A stretch of DNA of 64,000 bases from Chromatium okenii (GCF_002958735.1 NZ_PPGH01000037.1:124001-188000); one strand, 5' to 3'. Shown: positions 45,474-56,721, numbered from the stretch's first letter. Made by a program: numbers and translations. Notes: a model not told the origin generated them from the sequence alone.

Positions 45474-46748
45474 ATGAACGATCTTCCGCTCGTTAGCTTA
45501 TTCGTCACGCTCATTATCTTGATCGTGCTCTCGGCGTTTTTTTCCGGTTCCGAAACGGCGTTGCTCACGATGAATCGTTATCGGCTGCGTCATCTCGCCG
45601 ATCACGGCAATCACGGCGCTCGGCTTGCTCGTAAATTGTTGGAGCGCCCAGATCGGTTGATTGGCGTCATTCTGCTCGGCAACAACTTTGTCAACACGAT
45701 GGCATCGGCGCTGGCAACCGTGATTGCGTTGCAGTTAGGCGGTGAAGCGGCGATTGGCATTGCTGCCGGTATTCTGACGCTGGTGGTTTTAGTGTTTGGC
45801 GAAGTCACGCCGAAAACCTACGGCACACTCTATCCCGAACGGTTGGCGCTGCCCGCAGCTTATGTTTACACCCTGCTCCTAAAAATCTTCTATCCAATTG
45901 TTTGGGCGGTCAATCTCATCACGAATGGTCTGTTGCAGCTGATGGGTGTTGCGCCAGCCGATGGCAGCACCACCGCGTTAAGTCGTGAGGAATTGCGCAC
46001 GGTCGTCAGTGAATCCAGCGCGATGGTTCCCGAACGCAGTCGTGACATGCTGCTGGCGATTCTCGATCTGGAACACGCAACGGTCGAGGACATTATGATT
46101 CCACGCCACGAAGTTGAAGGCATCGACATCCAAGACAGCGAAGAGGAGATTTTGCAAGCCATTCGCAACACCAGTTACACCCGAATGCCGCTTTTCGATG
46201 GCAGCGTCGATAACGTGATTGGCGTATTTCATGCGCGAAATGCGCTTCACGCGCTGCTCGAAAAAGGACTGGATAAAGCCCGTCTGCGCGAGATTGCCCG
46301 CGAACCCTATTTTGTGCCGGAAGGAACGCCGCTGTATCAACAATTATTGAATTTTCAGCGACTAAAACGGCGCGTGGCGCTGGTGGTGGACGAATACGGC
46401 GATTTTCTCGGTTTGATTACGCTGACCGATTTGTTGGAGGAAATCGTCGGCGAATTCACCACTGATCCTTATGACAGTCTTGAAGAAATCCACCGCGCCG
46501 AGGACGGCAGTTTGCTGATTGATTGCAGCATCGGCTTACGCGATCTCAATCGGGCGCTGCGCTGGGAATTGCCGACCGATGGCCCCAAAACGCTCAACGG
46601 CTTGATTTTAGAGTATTTAGAAACGATTCCCGAGCCGGGAACCAGTTTGCTGCTACACGCGCATCCACTGGAAATTATCCAAACCACCGAGTCTGGCGTG
46701 AAAACCGTCAAGGTCATTCAACGCGCCGGGCGGTTCGGCAAGCGTTGA
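45474..46748 (+). CDS. corB: CorB/HlyC family membrane transporter (DUF21-CBS-CorC)
   Basis: The 424-residue protein has an N-terminal DUF21 (CNNM) membrane domain with four hydrophobic helices (about 5-30, 60-90, 95-115, 130-155). Two CBS domains (about 205-335, with EDIMIPRHEVEGID and ALVVDEYGDFLGLITLTDLL) and a C-terminal CorC_HlyC domain (about 345-424) follow. Relatives export Mg2+ or influence Mg2+/Co2+ resistance. E. coli YfjD/CorB is the closest-known pattern. The start GCAATGAACG lies in a well-spaced promoter-bearing gap after rdgC. Confidence 0.9.
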   Translation: MNDLPLVSLFVTLIILIVLSAFFSGSETALLTMNRYRLRHLADHGNHGARLARKLLERPDRLIGVILLGNNFVNTMASALATVIALQLGGEAAIGIAAGILTLVVLVFGEVTPKTYGTLYPERLALPAAYVYTLLLKIFYPIVWAVNLITNGLLQLMGVAPADGSTTALSREELRTVVSESSAMVPERSRDMLLAILDLEHATVEDIMIPRHEVEGIDIQDSEEEILQAIRNTSYTRMPLFDGSVDNVIGVFHARNALHALLEKGLDKARLREIAREPYFVPEGTPLYQQLLNFQRLKRRVALVVDEYGDFLGLITLTDLLEEIVGEFTTDPYDSLEEIHRAEDGSLLIDCSIGLRDLNRALRWELPTDGPKTLNGLILEYLETIPEPGTSLLLHAHPLEIIQTTESGVKTVKVIQRAGRFGKR

Positions 46749-46766
46749 ATGGGTTGCGATGAACCA

Positions 46767-46781
46767 CGCCCACACTGGGCG
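46767..46781. terminator. Short hairpin between corB and rne
   Basis: CGCCCACACTGGGCG (six-base stem, three-base loop) is followed by AGGTTGGTTTTC. It lies in the 47-base gap between convergent corB and rne and is a weak candidate terminator. Confidence 0.45.
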
Positions 46782-46795
46782 AGGTTGGTTTTCAA

Positions 46796-49543
46796 TCAAG
46801 CGTCCGGTGTCCGTTCCGATTCATCACGCAAAATAATGACCGGGCGCGGCGCAGGTTCAACCGGCGGTGCAATTGGCGCAGGTGCAGGCAGCAAAACTTG
46901 CGGCGCAGGTGGCGGTTCAGGCGCGACGACCATTGGTGTTGCTGGCGCTTCGGTTACGGCATCACTGCGTTCTGGCGCAGCAGAATGTAAATGGTGATGA
47001 CGTACAACAAGTTCGGAATGCGGCGCATCGCTCAATTCCAACGCGGCAGCTTCATCGTGCTCGGCAACTGCACCTTCATCACTGTCTGTGTTGACGGTTC
47101 CATCCGCATTCACTGGACTACGCCGCCGATTACGTCCACCGCGCCGCCGCCGTGCCGAACGTGACCGCGCTGGATTGGCTGCCGTTGCATCAGTGACGTC
47201 ATTGCCATCATCGTCTACTTCACCATCAGCGGATTCCAGCTCGTCACTGTCGAGCCGTTCGCCAAGCTCAGATAATGCGGATGGCGCTGGCGCAGCTTCC
47301 GTTAACGGATTGAGCACATTGTCATCATTGGATTGTTCTGCCGAGGATTCCCACCAGCGTTGCCCGCTTTCTGCTGCGGGATTTGCGATTACCGCAACTT
47401 CAGACATCTCTTGCTTTGCCGGAGGATCATTTGCCGGCGCAACCGAACGCAGTGGTTGCTGTTCAACCGCTTTCACCCGCTCCGGGCGCGGCTCACGCGG
47501 TGGACGCGGGCGACGCTGCTGGCGCGATTCTGGCGCAGCGTCACTTTCAGATGGCTCACGTTCTTCACGGAAACGCCGAGGCTCTGTTTCACTGCTACCG
47601 CTTTCCAACGCCATTGGCTCATTGCGTCCGCGATTATTGTTGCGATTCCGCTCATCGCGGGGCGCATTGGGGCGACTTTGTGGAGTGCGTTCGCTGCGAT
47701 TTGCACCACCGGAGCGCGGACGTTGCGGCTGCGGATCACGATCTGCGCTTTGCGGCTGAATTCGGGCTGGCGCGACCAATGGCGAATGCGTATCGGTCGG
47801 CAGCGGCGCGGGACTGCTGTCTGGAATGCGTGGCATAAACAACCCCGTCCAGATGCGTTTGAGCAAACTTTCTGGCTCGCCACGCTGCAACGATGAGGCT
47901 GGGAACTGCGGCGTCGGAACACTGGGCGCTGCCTGTTTCACCGTCGGTTCCTCACTGCGTGACGGCTGACCCACTTTGGTTTCGAGCTTGGCGTACGGTG
48001 TCACGGTCGGTTCCGAGTACGCAGTGAGCGCGTAACTGGACGGCAACGGCTCAGGAGTTTTGCTGGCATCCTGCACCCGCACCCGCTCAATTCGATAATC
48101 CGGCGTGTGCAGATGCTCATTCGGCAGCAGCAGCACTTCGGTGTTTTGGCGCAGTTCGATGTCGAGAATGGCGCGGCGTTTTTCGTTGAGCAGGAAAGTC
48201 GCCACGCTGACCGGCAGCTGCGCGATTACTCGTTCGGTGCTGTCTTTCATCGCTTCTTCTTCAACGATGCGCAGAATTGACAGCGCCAGCGATTCCACGC
48301 CACGAATCGTGCCTTGACCTTTGCAGCGCGGGCACACCTGCTGGCTCGATTCGCCGAGCGACGGACGCAACCGCTGGCGCGACATTTCGAGCAGACCGAA
48401 ACGCGAAATTCGTGCTACTTGCACTCGCGCCCGATCTTGTTTCAGCGCATCGCGCAGCCGATCTTCCACCGCCCGCTGATTTTTCAACGGTGTCATGTCG
48501 ATGAAATCAATCACAAATAAACCGCCGAGATCGCGCAGCCGCAGTTGACGGGCGATTTCATCAGAGGCTTCGAGATTGGTATTCAGCGCGGTTTCTTCGA
48601 TGTCTGCGCCGCGAGTGGAACGCGCTGAATTGATGTCGATGGAGGTCAGCGCCTCGGTGTGGTCGATCACGATGGAGCCGCCAGACGGCAGCCGCACTTC
48701 GCGTTGAAACGCAGTTTCGATTTGGCTTTCAATCTGATAGCGCGTGAACAGCGGCACTTCGTCGTCATACAGCCGCAGCTTTTTGAGATTCTGCGGCATG
48801 ACCTGACGAATGAAATTCTCAGCGCGGGAATACACTTCGGCATCATCAATCACGATTTCGCCGATGTCGGCGCGGAGATAATCGCGGATCGAGCGGATGA
48901 TGACATCGCTTTCCTGATAGATCAGAAACGGCGCTTTGCGGCTCTGGCTGGAGGTTTCAATCGCAGTCCACAGATGCAGCAGATAATCCAAATCCCACTG
49001 TAATTCCTCAACATTTTTGCCGACGCCGGCAGTGCGCACGATCAGCCCCATGTCTTCAGGAATCACGAGCTGGCTCATCGCTTCGCGCAGTTCGTTGCGA
49101 TCCTGCCCTTCAATGCGCCGCGACACGCCACCAGCGCGGGGATTATTTGGCATCAGCACCAGATAGCGCCCCGCCAGCGAAATGAAGGTCGTCAACGCTG
49201 CGCCTTTATTGCCGCGCTCTTCCTTGTCGATTTGAATCACGACCTCGCGCCCTTCGCGCACCGAATCCTTGATGCTGACCCGAGCGCCGGATTTCGTGGT
49301 TTCTGGCTCAAAATAACCGCGAGCGATTTCTTTCAGTGGCAAAAAGCCGTGACGATCTGCGCCATATTCGACAAACGCTGCTTCTAAACTGGGTTCAACG
49401 CGAGTGATGATACCCTTGTAAATGTTGGCTTTTTTCTGTTCCCGACCGGGCGATTCAATGTCGAGATTGTAGAGGAGCTGACCGTCAACGGTCGCCACGC
49501 GCAACTCTTCGGGTTGCGTCGCGTTAATGAGCATTCTTTTCAT
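46796..49543 (-). CDS. rne: Ribonuclease E
   Basis: RNase E is the main endonuclease of mRNA decay and rRNA/tRNA processing. The start at 49543 ([20 protein letters not shown]) gives 915 residues. The S1 domain (about 37-120, [19 protein letters not shown]), the catalytic DNase I-like region with [12 protein letters not shown] and LFVIDFIDM, and the zinc-link CPRCKGQGT are conserved. The C-terminal half is a low-complexity Arg/Pro/Glu-rich scaffold ([11 protein letters not shown] segment) expected to bind RNA and degradosome partners. It diverges from rluC across a long leader. Confidence 0.95.
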   Translation of the reverse strand: MKRMLINATQPEELRVATVDGQLLYNLDIESPGREQKKANIYKGIITRVEPSLEAAFVEYGADRHGFLPLKEIARGYFEPETTKSGARVSIKDSVREGREVVIQIDKEERGNKGAALTTFISLAGRYLVLMPNNPRAGGVSRRIEGQDRNELREAMSQLVIPEDMGLIVRTAGVGKNVEELQWDLDYLLHLWTAIETSSQSRKAPFLIYQESDVIIRSIRDYLRADIGEIVIDDAEVYSRAENFIRQVMPQNLKKLRLYDDEVPLFTRYQIESQIETAFQREVRLPSGGSIVIDHTEALTSIDINSARSTRGADIEETALNTNLEASDEIARQLRLRDLGGLFVIDFIDMTPLKNQRAVEDRLRDALKQDRARVQVARISRFGLLEMSRQRLRPSLGESSQQVCPRCKGQGTIRGVESLALSILRIVEEEAMKDSTERVIAQLPVSVATFLLNEKRRAILDIELRQNTEVLLLPNEHLHTPDYRIERVRVQDASKTPEPLPSSYALTAYSEPTVTPYAKLETKVGQPSRSEEPTVKQAAPSVPTPQFPASSLQRGEPESLLKRIWTGLFMPRIPDSSPAPLPTDTHSPLVAPARIQPQSADRDPQPQRPRSGGANRSERTPQSRPNAPRDERNRNNNRGRNEPMALESGSSETEPRRFREEREPSESDAAPESRQQRRPRPPREPRPERVKAVEQQPLRSVAPANDPPAKQEMSEVAVIANPAAESGQRWWESSAEQSNDDNVLNPLTEAAPAPSALSELGERLDSDELESADGEVDDDGNDVTDATAANPARSRSARRRRGGRNRRRSPVNADGTVNTDSDEGAVAEHDEAAALELSDAPHSELVVRHHHLHSAAPERSDAVTEAPATPMVVAPEPPPAPQVLLPAPAPIAPPVEPAPRPVIILRDESERTPDA

Positions 49544-50224
49544 GTTGTTCTTTCTCTCACCACGGCGCGTGACCCGTGGTTGGGCGCCTCGCCACAAGCC
49601 CCGCAGATGATGGTTGCGGACGACTCGGCGCGTCGCCAGTCGGCTCTATATGGTTTAGAGCCTAAAGGCATCGGCACTGTCCGTTGGGCCATTCGCGTGG
49701 AGGCACACCAACGGGCACGCGCACATAAACAAACATTGACGGATTCAATTGCGAATCCGCGATTGGTGGTTTAACTCCAGCGTGGGAGTTAACCGACGAT
49801 CAAGGTGTGGCGCACATCGACAGCAATTGTGCTGGTCGGTCAGCGCACACCGCAGAAGAAATCGCTAGGTGTAGAATCTGCAACGCATCAGTCGTGTTAA
49901 CGCAAGCGCATCTGATGTTGCAAACATGACGACAAGCGTCAATCACCGATGCCGGTATTCAAATTGAGGAAATCAGGTGATACCGATGTCCAGAAACGCA
50001 ATTGAATTAAACAAAACGCTAATAGATATTTTTCTTTGAAAGATCAGCGTTTTGTATAATTATCAATATCAGATTGACGCGGCATGAGCGGTGCGTAATA
50101 CCGAATTTGGATTGCGGGTGCCACCCCAGAAAAACCAGAGATTCTACTGGTCAGTGCACCTTATCAATGGTATCAGTGAACTTTAATAGCAGCAATTAAG
50201 CCACTTGGCTAGGGTCAAATCCCC
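49544..50224. promoter_or_regulatory. Divergent rne-rluC regulatory region with structured rne leader
   Basis: This 680-base gap has no gene. On the rne side it contains several inverted repeats: GGCTCTATATGGTTTAGAGC(C) at 49642-49662 (seven-base stem), TTAACTCC/GGGAGTTAA around 49769-49793, and GATTC/GAATC near 49741. E. coli rne is autoregulated through a long structured 5' leader cut by RNase E itself. A similar leader is likely here, though no sequence homology to the rne5 element was established. The bases 49980-50224 near rluC are AT-rich and probably hold both promoters. Confidence 0.6.
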
Positions 50225-51265
50225 TTGAATCTACGACAGAATTCGTTTAAGACCACCGTCGCACCGCGTCGCGCCAGCCCTGCGCATCCCCAATTGCCCC
50301 CGCCACCTGCCGCGCCCAGCGCCGTGCAACTGGTGACGGTCGATGCCGAAACTGACGGGCAGCGGATCGACAATTTTCTATTACGCATTCTCAAAAATGT
50401 GCCGCGCAGCCATCTTTATCGCGTGTTGCGGCGCGGCGAAGTGCGGGTTAACAAAGGTCGCATCAAAGCTGATTATCGTTTGCGCTGCGGCGATGTGGTG
50501 CGAATTCCGCCGCTGCATCTCACGCCGCCCGCCGCGCCCGGTCGCGTTCCGGCAACCCAGTTAGCGCAGCTCGATCAAGCAGTGCGCTACGAAGATGAGC
50601 GCCTGTTAATCATTGATAAACCGTCTGGTTTAGCGGTGCACGGTGGCAGCGGGCTGAGTTACGGTTTGATTGAATCGCTGCGCCAACTGCGCCCCGGTCA
50701 CGAGTTGGAACTGGTGCATCGGCTCGACCGCGACACTTCCGGCTGCATCATTATCAGCAAGCGCCGCAGCACGTTGCGCGAACTGCACCAGTTGATGCGC
50801 GACAGCAAGCTGGATAAACGCTATTTGGCGTTGCTGGTGGGTGAGCTGGCGCAGGCAGAAATCACCGTCGATGCGCCGTTAAAAAAGAACGTGTTAAGCA
50901 GCGGCGAACGCTTGGTCAAGGTCGATGAACGCGACGGTAAACCAGCGCGGTCACGGTTTCGGCGGGTGCGGCGATTCACGTTTAACGGTCAAACGTTCAC
51001 GCTGGTGGAGGTACAACTCATCACTGGGCGCACCCATCAGATTCGCGTTCATGCCGCCCATCTGGGCGCACCGCTGGCTGGCGATGTGAAATATGGCGAT
51101 GACGCAGCCAATCGAATGCTTAAAACAGCAGGCTTGACGCGGTTGTTTTTACACGCAGCAAGTGTACAAATTCGCTTGGAAGCCATGACGCAACCGCTGC
51201 GCGTCGAAACGCCATTACCGATTGAATTGGAACAACTTTTAACTGTACTGGGGGCTTGCGCGTGA
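50225..51265 (+). CDS. rluC: 23S rRNA pseudouridine synthase (RluC type)
   Basis: RluC makes pseudouridine at 23S positions 955, 2504 and 2580 in E. coli. The N-terminal S4 domain (RIDNFLLRILKNVPRSHLYR) and the catalytic motif LVHRLDRDTSGCIIISK are present, with the C-terminal GRTHQIRVHAAHLGAPLAGD. The proposed start is TTG at 50225; no ATG lies upstream and a GTG at about 50324 is an alternative. Divergence from rne, as in E. coli, supports RluC over RluD. It overlaps the next gene by four bases. Confidence 0.88.
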   Translation: MNLRQNSFKTTVAPRRASPAHPQLPPPPAAPSAVQLVTVDAETDGQRIDNFLLRILKNVPRSHLYRVLRRGEVRVNKGRIKADYRLRCGDVVRIPPLHLTPPAAPGRVPATQLAQLDQAVRYEDERLLIIDKPSGLAVHGGSGLSYGLIESLRQLRPGHELELVHRLDRDTSGCIIISKRRSTLRELHQLMRDSKLDKRYLALLVGELAQAEITVDAPLKKNVLSSGERLVKVDERDGKPARSRFRRVRRFTFNGQTFTLVEVQLITGRTHQIRVHAAHLGAPLAGDVKYGDDAANRMLKTAGLTRLFLHAASVQIRLEAMTQPLRVETPLPIELEQLLTVLGACA

Positions 51266-51959
51266 GTTTTGAGCTGATTGTGTTTGACTGGGACGGCACG
51301 CTGATGGATTCCGAAACGCGAATCGTCACCTGTTTACAAGCGGCATTTCGTGATCTTGGCGTACCGGAGCCGAGTCCGGCAGATGCCCGCGACGTCATTG
51401 GGCTGGGTTTGCAGGAAGCGATGCAGCGGCTGATGCCAACAGCGGATCAGGCGCTGCGGCAAGCAGTCAGTGACGGTTATCGCCAGCATTTTCTGGTGAC
51501 TAATCAAACCCGTTCTTTACTATTTGACGGCGTGCGCGACACGCTCACCCAGCTCGCAGCGCAGGATTATTTGCTCGCAGTGGCGACGGGCAAAAGTCGC
51601 ATTGGACTAAATCAATCGTTGACTGAAAGCGGTTTAACAGGATTTTTTCATGCCACCCGCTGCGCTGATGAAACCCATTCTAAACCCAATCCGCAAATGC
51701 TCTTTGAAGTGATGAATGAACTCGGCGTATCTCCGTCAGCAACGTTAATGGTTGGCGATACTGAATACGATTTACAGATGGCAAATAATGCGGGCACGGC
51801 AGCGTGGCGGTGTGCTGCGGTGTACATTCTGCCGAGCGGTTATTGGCATTGAATCCGCTGGCATGTTTTGACAATGTCAACGCAATTCCGGCGTGGTTAA
51901 ATCAGTTTCAATCCCACATCCCAGCAGCGCATCTCGCACCACAACATCAACAATCATAA
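51262..51959 (+). CDS. HAD-superfamily phosphatase (phosphoglycolate phosphatase-like), one apparent frameshift
   Basis: The GTG at 51262 overlaps the rluC stop (GTGA). The protein opens SFELIVFDWDGTLMDSETRI (HAD nucleophile) with a cap domain and LMVGDTEYDLQMANNAGT (motif IV). After NAGTAA the frame breaks at about 51803. Adding one T (GCGTTGGCG read as GCGTGGCG) gives LAVCCGVHSAERLLALNPLA, then a normal ending at 51959. The repaired length is 232 residues. HADs downstream of rluC are common in gammaproteobacteria and are usually annotated Gph/YedP-like; the substrate is not certain. Confidence 0.85.
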
Positions 51960-51972
51960 ATAACCTGCGAGA

Positions 51973-52368
51973 TTATTGGTTTTTTTCACCCGGTTTTTTG
52001 ACATTGTATTCTTCATGGCTCATTAACTTATGCACTTGGAGTTTCTTTTCAATCACATGAAAAACCAGCCGATAATCTCGATTTATTGGAACTGAGATGA
52101 CATTTCTATCGTAACGCATTCGTTTCCCTTTGTAGTGTGTATATGGGGTTCCACTATGAATATCTTTTATGATATTTCTTGCTTTATCGATCAATTGCTT
52201 GTTCTCGAGTTTTCGTAAATTAACTGGATCAGATGCAAATAAAGCCATCCATTCTTCATGTGCTTTCTCATCATATTCTTTTTTGATAAGAGAATTTTGT
52301 TCTTGCGCACACCGATGACAGTATTGACCCTGACCTCGATGTCCACATGGAAATTGCTTTTTTGCCAT
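51973..52368 (-). CDS. Small protein with N-terminal zinc motif and RelE-like C-terminal part
   Basis: The ATG at 52368 (MAKKQFPCGHRGQGQYCHRC) gives 131 residues. The first 20 carry a CxH...CxxC zinc-binding motif of the type found in small DUF7682-like proteins. The C-terminal part (VISVPINRDYRLVFHVIEKK then HKLMSHEEYN) resembles the strand pattern of RelE/ParE-fold mRNA interferases. No antitoxin lies beside it. It sits alone on the minus strand between gph and purK genes and is AT-rich, so recent acquisition is possible. The function is uncertain. Confidence 0.55.
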   Translation of the reverse strand: MAKKQFPCGHRGQGQYCHRCAQEQNSLIKKEYDEKAHEEWMALFASDPVNLRKLENKQLIDKARNIIKDIHSGTPYTHYKGKRMRYDRNVISVPINRDYRLVFHVIEKKLQVHKLMSHEEYNVKKPGEKNQ

Positions 52369-52414
52369 TAACATCTCTTCCTAATAACCCAATAAATGTG
52401 ACCAATTTACACCC

Positions 52415-53574
52415 ATGACAAACCCTTATCTCACGCTTCCGCTCGTTCGGCTGGGCATCATCGGCGGCGGTCAACTGGGTCGCATGATGGCCAAAGCAGC
52501 GAAACGTCTCGGTTGCACCTGCGTGGTGCTTGATCCGACGCCCGGCTCGCCCGCTGGTCAAGTCGCAGGCCATCAAATCGTCGGTCATTACCACGATCCA
52601 GCGCGGTTGCGCGAGTTGGTCGAATCCTGCGATGTCACCACTTTGATATTGAAGACATCGACGCGGAAACCCTGATTCAGCTTGAACGCGAAGGTCATCA
52701 GATTCATCCGTCGCCGCAGGTGCTGGCGCTGATTCAGGATAAATTGACGCAAAAACAAGCGTTAGCCGATGCGGGAATTCCTACTGCGCCGTTCATCGCC
52801 ATGCCCGAACCGAGTCCCGAAGCGTTCGCAGCATTTGGCTATCCGCTAGTGCAAAAGGCGCGACGCGGTGGTTATGACGGGCGCGGCGTGGCAATTTTGC
52901 ACCACGCCGCAGAGTATCCGCAGCATTTACCGCTGCCGTCGCTGCTGGAGCATTTCGTGCCAGCAGAGAAAGAGCTGGCGGTGTTGGTGGCTCGTGGACG
53001 TGACGGCGATTGCCGCAGTTATCCAGTGGTCGAAATGTGTTTTCGTCCCGGCGAAAATGTGTTGGACATGTTGCTGGCGCCCGCACAAATTCCTGCTGCC
53101 GTTGCAATTGCTGCCCAGCAGCTCGCAGTGCGCACGTTGGATGTGCTCGGCGGCGTGGGCATTTTCGGGGTAGAAATGTTTCTGCTGGCGGACGGCACTT
53201 TACTGGTGAATGAAGTCGCGCCGCGCACGCACAACTCCGGTCATCACACCATTGAAGCCAATGTGACCGATCAATTTGAGCAGCATTTACGCGCAGTCGT
53301 TGGGCTGCCGCTCGGCTCCACGGCGCAATTGTCGCCAGCAGCAATGATTAACCTGCTCGGTGCGCCCGGGCATCGCGGGCGACCGGTGATCAAAGGAATG
53401 GCGGAGGCGCTGGCAATTCCCGGCGTGTGTTTGCATCTATACGGCAAGGCTGCAACTGCGCCGTTTCGCAAAATGGGGCATGTCACGGTGCTGGATGCTG
53501 ATCTCGCCTGCGCCCGCAATAAAGCCGAACAAGTACGCGATCTTATTGAAATTTCAGGAGAAGATCACCCATGA
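52415..53574 (+). CDS. purK: N5-carboxyaminoimidazole ribonucleotide synthase (one apparent frameshift)
   Basis: PurK uses ATP and bicarbonate to carboxylate AIR in purine synthesis. The ATG at 52415 opens [20 protein letters not shown]. The frame breaks after CDVTT at about 52646; adding one T (ACTTTTGAT read as ACTTTGAT) gives [20 protein letters not shown] and continuity into the ATP-grasp domain ([30 protein letters not shown]). The repaired length is 386 residues, normal for the family. It overlaps the purE start by four bases. Confidence 0.93.
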
Positions 53575-54086
53575 ACGCAGACACTCCGCGCCAGCCACAA
53601 GTTGGCATCATCATGGGCAGCGATTCGGATTTGCCAGTGATGCGCGAGGCAGCGGCAATACTGAGCACATTTGGCGTCGCGTATGAAATGACCATCGTTT
53701 CTGCGCATCGCACTCCGCGCCGCCTGTTCGATTACGCCGAAACCGCCGTGGAGCGCGGGCTGCGCGTCATCATCGCTGGCGCGGGCGGCGCAGCGCATTT
53801 GCCGGGCATGGCCGCAGCAATTACGCCGCTGCCGGTGATTGGCGTTCCGGTGAAAAGTGCGCACCTGTCCGGCGAAGATTCGCTGCTGTCAATCGTGCAA
53901 ATGCCTGCTGGAGTGCCGGTCGCCACCGTCGCCATTAACGGCGCAAAAAATGCGGGCATTCTTGCCGCGCAAATTCTCGGCGCATCTGATGCAGTATTGC
54001 GTGAACAAATTGTGCGCTATAAACGTGAATTAGAATTGCAGGTTTTAGAAAAAGCAGCGTTATTGGAATGCAGCGAACAGCAATAG
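53571..54086 (+). CDS. purE: N5-carboxyaminoimidazole ribonucleotide mutase
   Basis: PurE isomerises N5-CAIR to CAIR. The 171 residues carry [34 protein letters not shown], the [16 protein letters not shown] loop and [20 protein letters not shown]. It is intact and coupled to purK by an ATGA overlap. Confidence 0.96.
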   Translation: MNADTPRQPQVGIIMGSDSDLPVMREAAAILSTFGVAYEMTIVSAHRTPRRLFDYAETAVERGLRVIIAGAGGAAHLPGMAAAITPLPVIGVPVKSAHLSGEDSLLSIVQMPAGVPVATVAINGAKNAGILAAQILGASDAVLREQIVRYKRELELQVLEKAALLECSEQQ

Positions 54087-54111
54087 TAATTGACAAACAG
54101 CGAGGTTTATT

Positions 54112-55652
54112 GTGACTGATTGGACTGACGGCTACATCACCGAAATTGATTACACGCATGGCTATTATCAAGAACTAAATCCATTGCGGATACGTCTGCT
54201 GTTTCTAAATCTTGGGCTGGCGTTTCCTGAAACTGCCAGCGTGTGCGAATTGGGATTTGGTCAGGGTTTAAGCGCCAATATCCACGCTGCCGCACAAGCC
54301 AATGGTCAATTATGGGCAACTGATTTTAATCCCAGCCAAGTCAGTTTTGCGCAATCGTTAGCTGCCGCCAGTGGTGCAAATGCCCAGCTTTTTGATCAAT
54401 CATTCAGTGATTTTTGCCGCCGCGATGATTTACCAGATTTTGATTATATCGGCTTGCACGGCATTTGGAGTTGGATTTCCGATGAGAGCCGCGCAGTTAT
54501 TGTTGATTTCATTCGCCGCAAATTAAAAGTTGGTGGTGTGCTTTATCTCAGTTATAACGCTTTACCGGGCTGGGCAGCCTTTGCGCCAATTCGACATTTA
54601 ATGACCGAATATAGCGAAATTATGGGCGTCAAAGGTCAGGGCGTTTTAAATGGTCTTGACGCAGCATTAGCATTCACCGACAAACTGTTAGCTACCAATC
54701 CGCTGTATGCTCGTGCGAATCCGCAAGTCAATGAGCGCGTTAAAAAACTCGCCGAACAAAACCGCAATTATCTCGCCCACGAGTATTTCAATCGCAATTG
54801 GGAGCCAATGCACTTTGCGACAATCGCCAATTGGTTAATGCCAGCGAAACTGAATTACGCTTGTTCTGCGCATTATCTCGATCATGTCAGTGCAATGAAT
54901 TTGACCGCAGATCAACAGGCGTTTTTGCAAGAGATTCCCGACGTGCTATTCCGCGAAACAGCGCGAGATTTCATGGTCAATCAGCAATTTCGACGTGATT
55001 ACTGGATTAAAGGTGCGCGGCGCATCAATTCCATTGAACAAATAGAAGGTCTGCGAAATATGCGCGTGATCTTAATGCTTCATCGCGCAGATGTCTCATT
55101 AAAAGCCGCAGGTGCATTGGGTGAATGCACAATGGATATTGGTGTTTATCATCCTGTGCTTGATGTATTAGCCGATCACACTCCGAAAACGCTGGCACAA
55201 ATTGAATTAGCGGTTAAAGATAAAGGAGTTAGTTTTGCTCAGGTGGTGCAGGCGATTTTAGTGCTCACGGGCACGGTCAAATTGCAGCAGTACAGGATGA
55301 ATCCGTGATTGCACAATCGAAAGCGCACACAGACAAACTGAATACGCATCTCATTACACTGGCGCGTGGACGTGGTGATATTGGTTATCTCGCCAGCCCA
55401 GTAACGGGAAGTGGTGTTGCAGTGGGGCGTTTTCAGCAACTTTTTCTATTGGCAAGAATACAAGGTCATCAACAGCCAGCAGAGTGGGCACAATTCGCAT
55501 GGCAGGTGTTAGCTGCGCAAAACGCCAAGCTCGTTAAAGAGGGTAAAACACTTGAAACTGCTGAAGAAAATTATCAGCAATTGTTAACAGAAGCAACCGT
55601 GTTTACAGAAAAGCAATTGCATATTTTAATTGCATTGCAGATTGCATCTTAA
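54112..55652 (+). CDS. SAM-dependent methyltransferase with regulatory domain (one apparent frameshift), upstream of T6SS
   Basis: The N-terminal part has a class I SAM-binding region (ASVCELGFGQGLSANIHAA). A methyltransferase regulatory domain (PF10119-like; IRHLMTEYSEIMG... EYFNRNWEPMHF) follows. The frame breaks near 55280; adding one G (ACGGGTCAA read as ACGGTCAA) gives TGQIAAVQDESVIAQSKAHT and joins a C-terminal part (RGRGDIGYLASPVTGSGVAV) that belongs to the same family. The repaired length is about 513 residues. It starts 25 bases after purE and ends 19 bases before tssA, so it may be part of the T6SS transcript. The target is unknown. Confidence 0.82.
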
Positions 55653-55671
55653 TTGATTAAGGAGTCAACCT

Positions 55672-56709
55672 TTGATCGACATTGATGTGTTATTAAAAGA
55701 AATATCTCCAGCGCAACCTTGCGGTGAAGATTTAGAATATGACGCAAATTATGGCGCATTAGAACGCGCCACTCGCGGAAAACAGAACAGGTTTTGGTAA
55801 TACAATTGTTCCCGCCGAACCGCCAGATTGGATGCAGGTACAACGTGAAGCAATTGAATTATTCAAACGCACCAAAGATTTGCGCATTGCAGCATATTTG
55901 ACTCAGGCGTTAATTCGTACTCAGGGTTGGAACGGGTTTTGTGATGGTTTAACGCTTATTCACGGATTACTAGCGCAATACTGGGAGTCTGTTTATCCAT
56001 TGCTTGATCCTGACGATGATAATGATCCAACGTCGCGGATTAATACCATCGTGACGCTATGCGACCCAGAAATGACACTTGACGGACTGCGGTTTGCGCC
56101 ATTAGTGAATGCGCGAGGAATTGGCAGTTTTGGTTTGCGTGATTGGCAAATTGCGAATAAAGAAATTACGCCACCAAAAGGTGCGCCAGCGCCAGAATTA
56201 AATGTGATTGAGGCAGCATTTCAACAAGTTGAATTTTCAGTATTGCAGGCAACTGCGACTGCCATTAGTCAATCGCGGCAATTGATTGCCAACATCGAGG
56301 CGGTGCTTTTAACACAGGTTGGCGTCGGCGCTGCACCGATATGACGCACTCAGTGGCCTGATAAAGAGCAGAAAAAGTATTGCCGCGCCGTTGGCACTGC
56401 GGATTAAACAAGCGCCAGAATTGGCGAATGATGCGGTTGCAGAATCCCCGACAGATGAGATGCAAATGTGGTTGCAAACACAGGTCAACCCACTGCACAG
56501 GCGTTAATGCTATTAATAATCGCAACGATGTTATTCGTGCACTTGATCTTTTATGCGATTATTATCAGCGGAAGAGCCGTCTAGTCCGGTTCCATGCTGC
56601 TCGCGCCAAATTAGTGAAAAAGATTTTAGAGATTTTGCAGATTGCTCCAGATGGTTTGGCACAGGCCAGATCATTGCGGCTCTGTTGACGAATCGAATTC
56701 AACCGTTGA
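55672..56709 (+). CDS. tssA: Type VI secretion protein TssA (multiple apparent frameshifts)
   Basis: TssA caps and guides sheath polymerisation at the T6SS baseplate. A TTG at 55672 follows an AAGGAG site and begins MIDIDVLLKEISPAQPCGED, the ImpA N-terminal signature. The frame then breaks at about 55785 (two missing bases) and continues NTIVPAEPPDWMQVQREAIE. After VGVGAAP it breaks again and resumes as RYDALSGLIKSRKSIAAPLA. The last part has NNRNDVIRALDLLCDYYQR, then PSSPVP and the C-terminal VSKDF/LAQAQII motifs, again across several one-base losses. All pieces are collinear with full-length TssA of about 350 residues. The end near 56709 is approximate. Confidence 0.82.
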
Positions 56710-56721
56710 GGAGATACTGTT

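Noticed and set aside
47088..47896. 223- and 187-codon plus-strand frames opposite rne
   Set aside because: They are shadows of the Arg-rich C-terminal scaffold of RNase E.
52415..52675. A truncated purK pseudogene followed by an unrelated ATP-grasp gene
   Set aside because: The two halves join exactly as PurK when one T is restored in a TTTT run.
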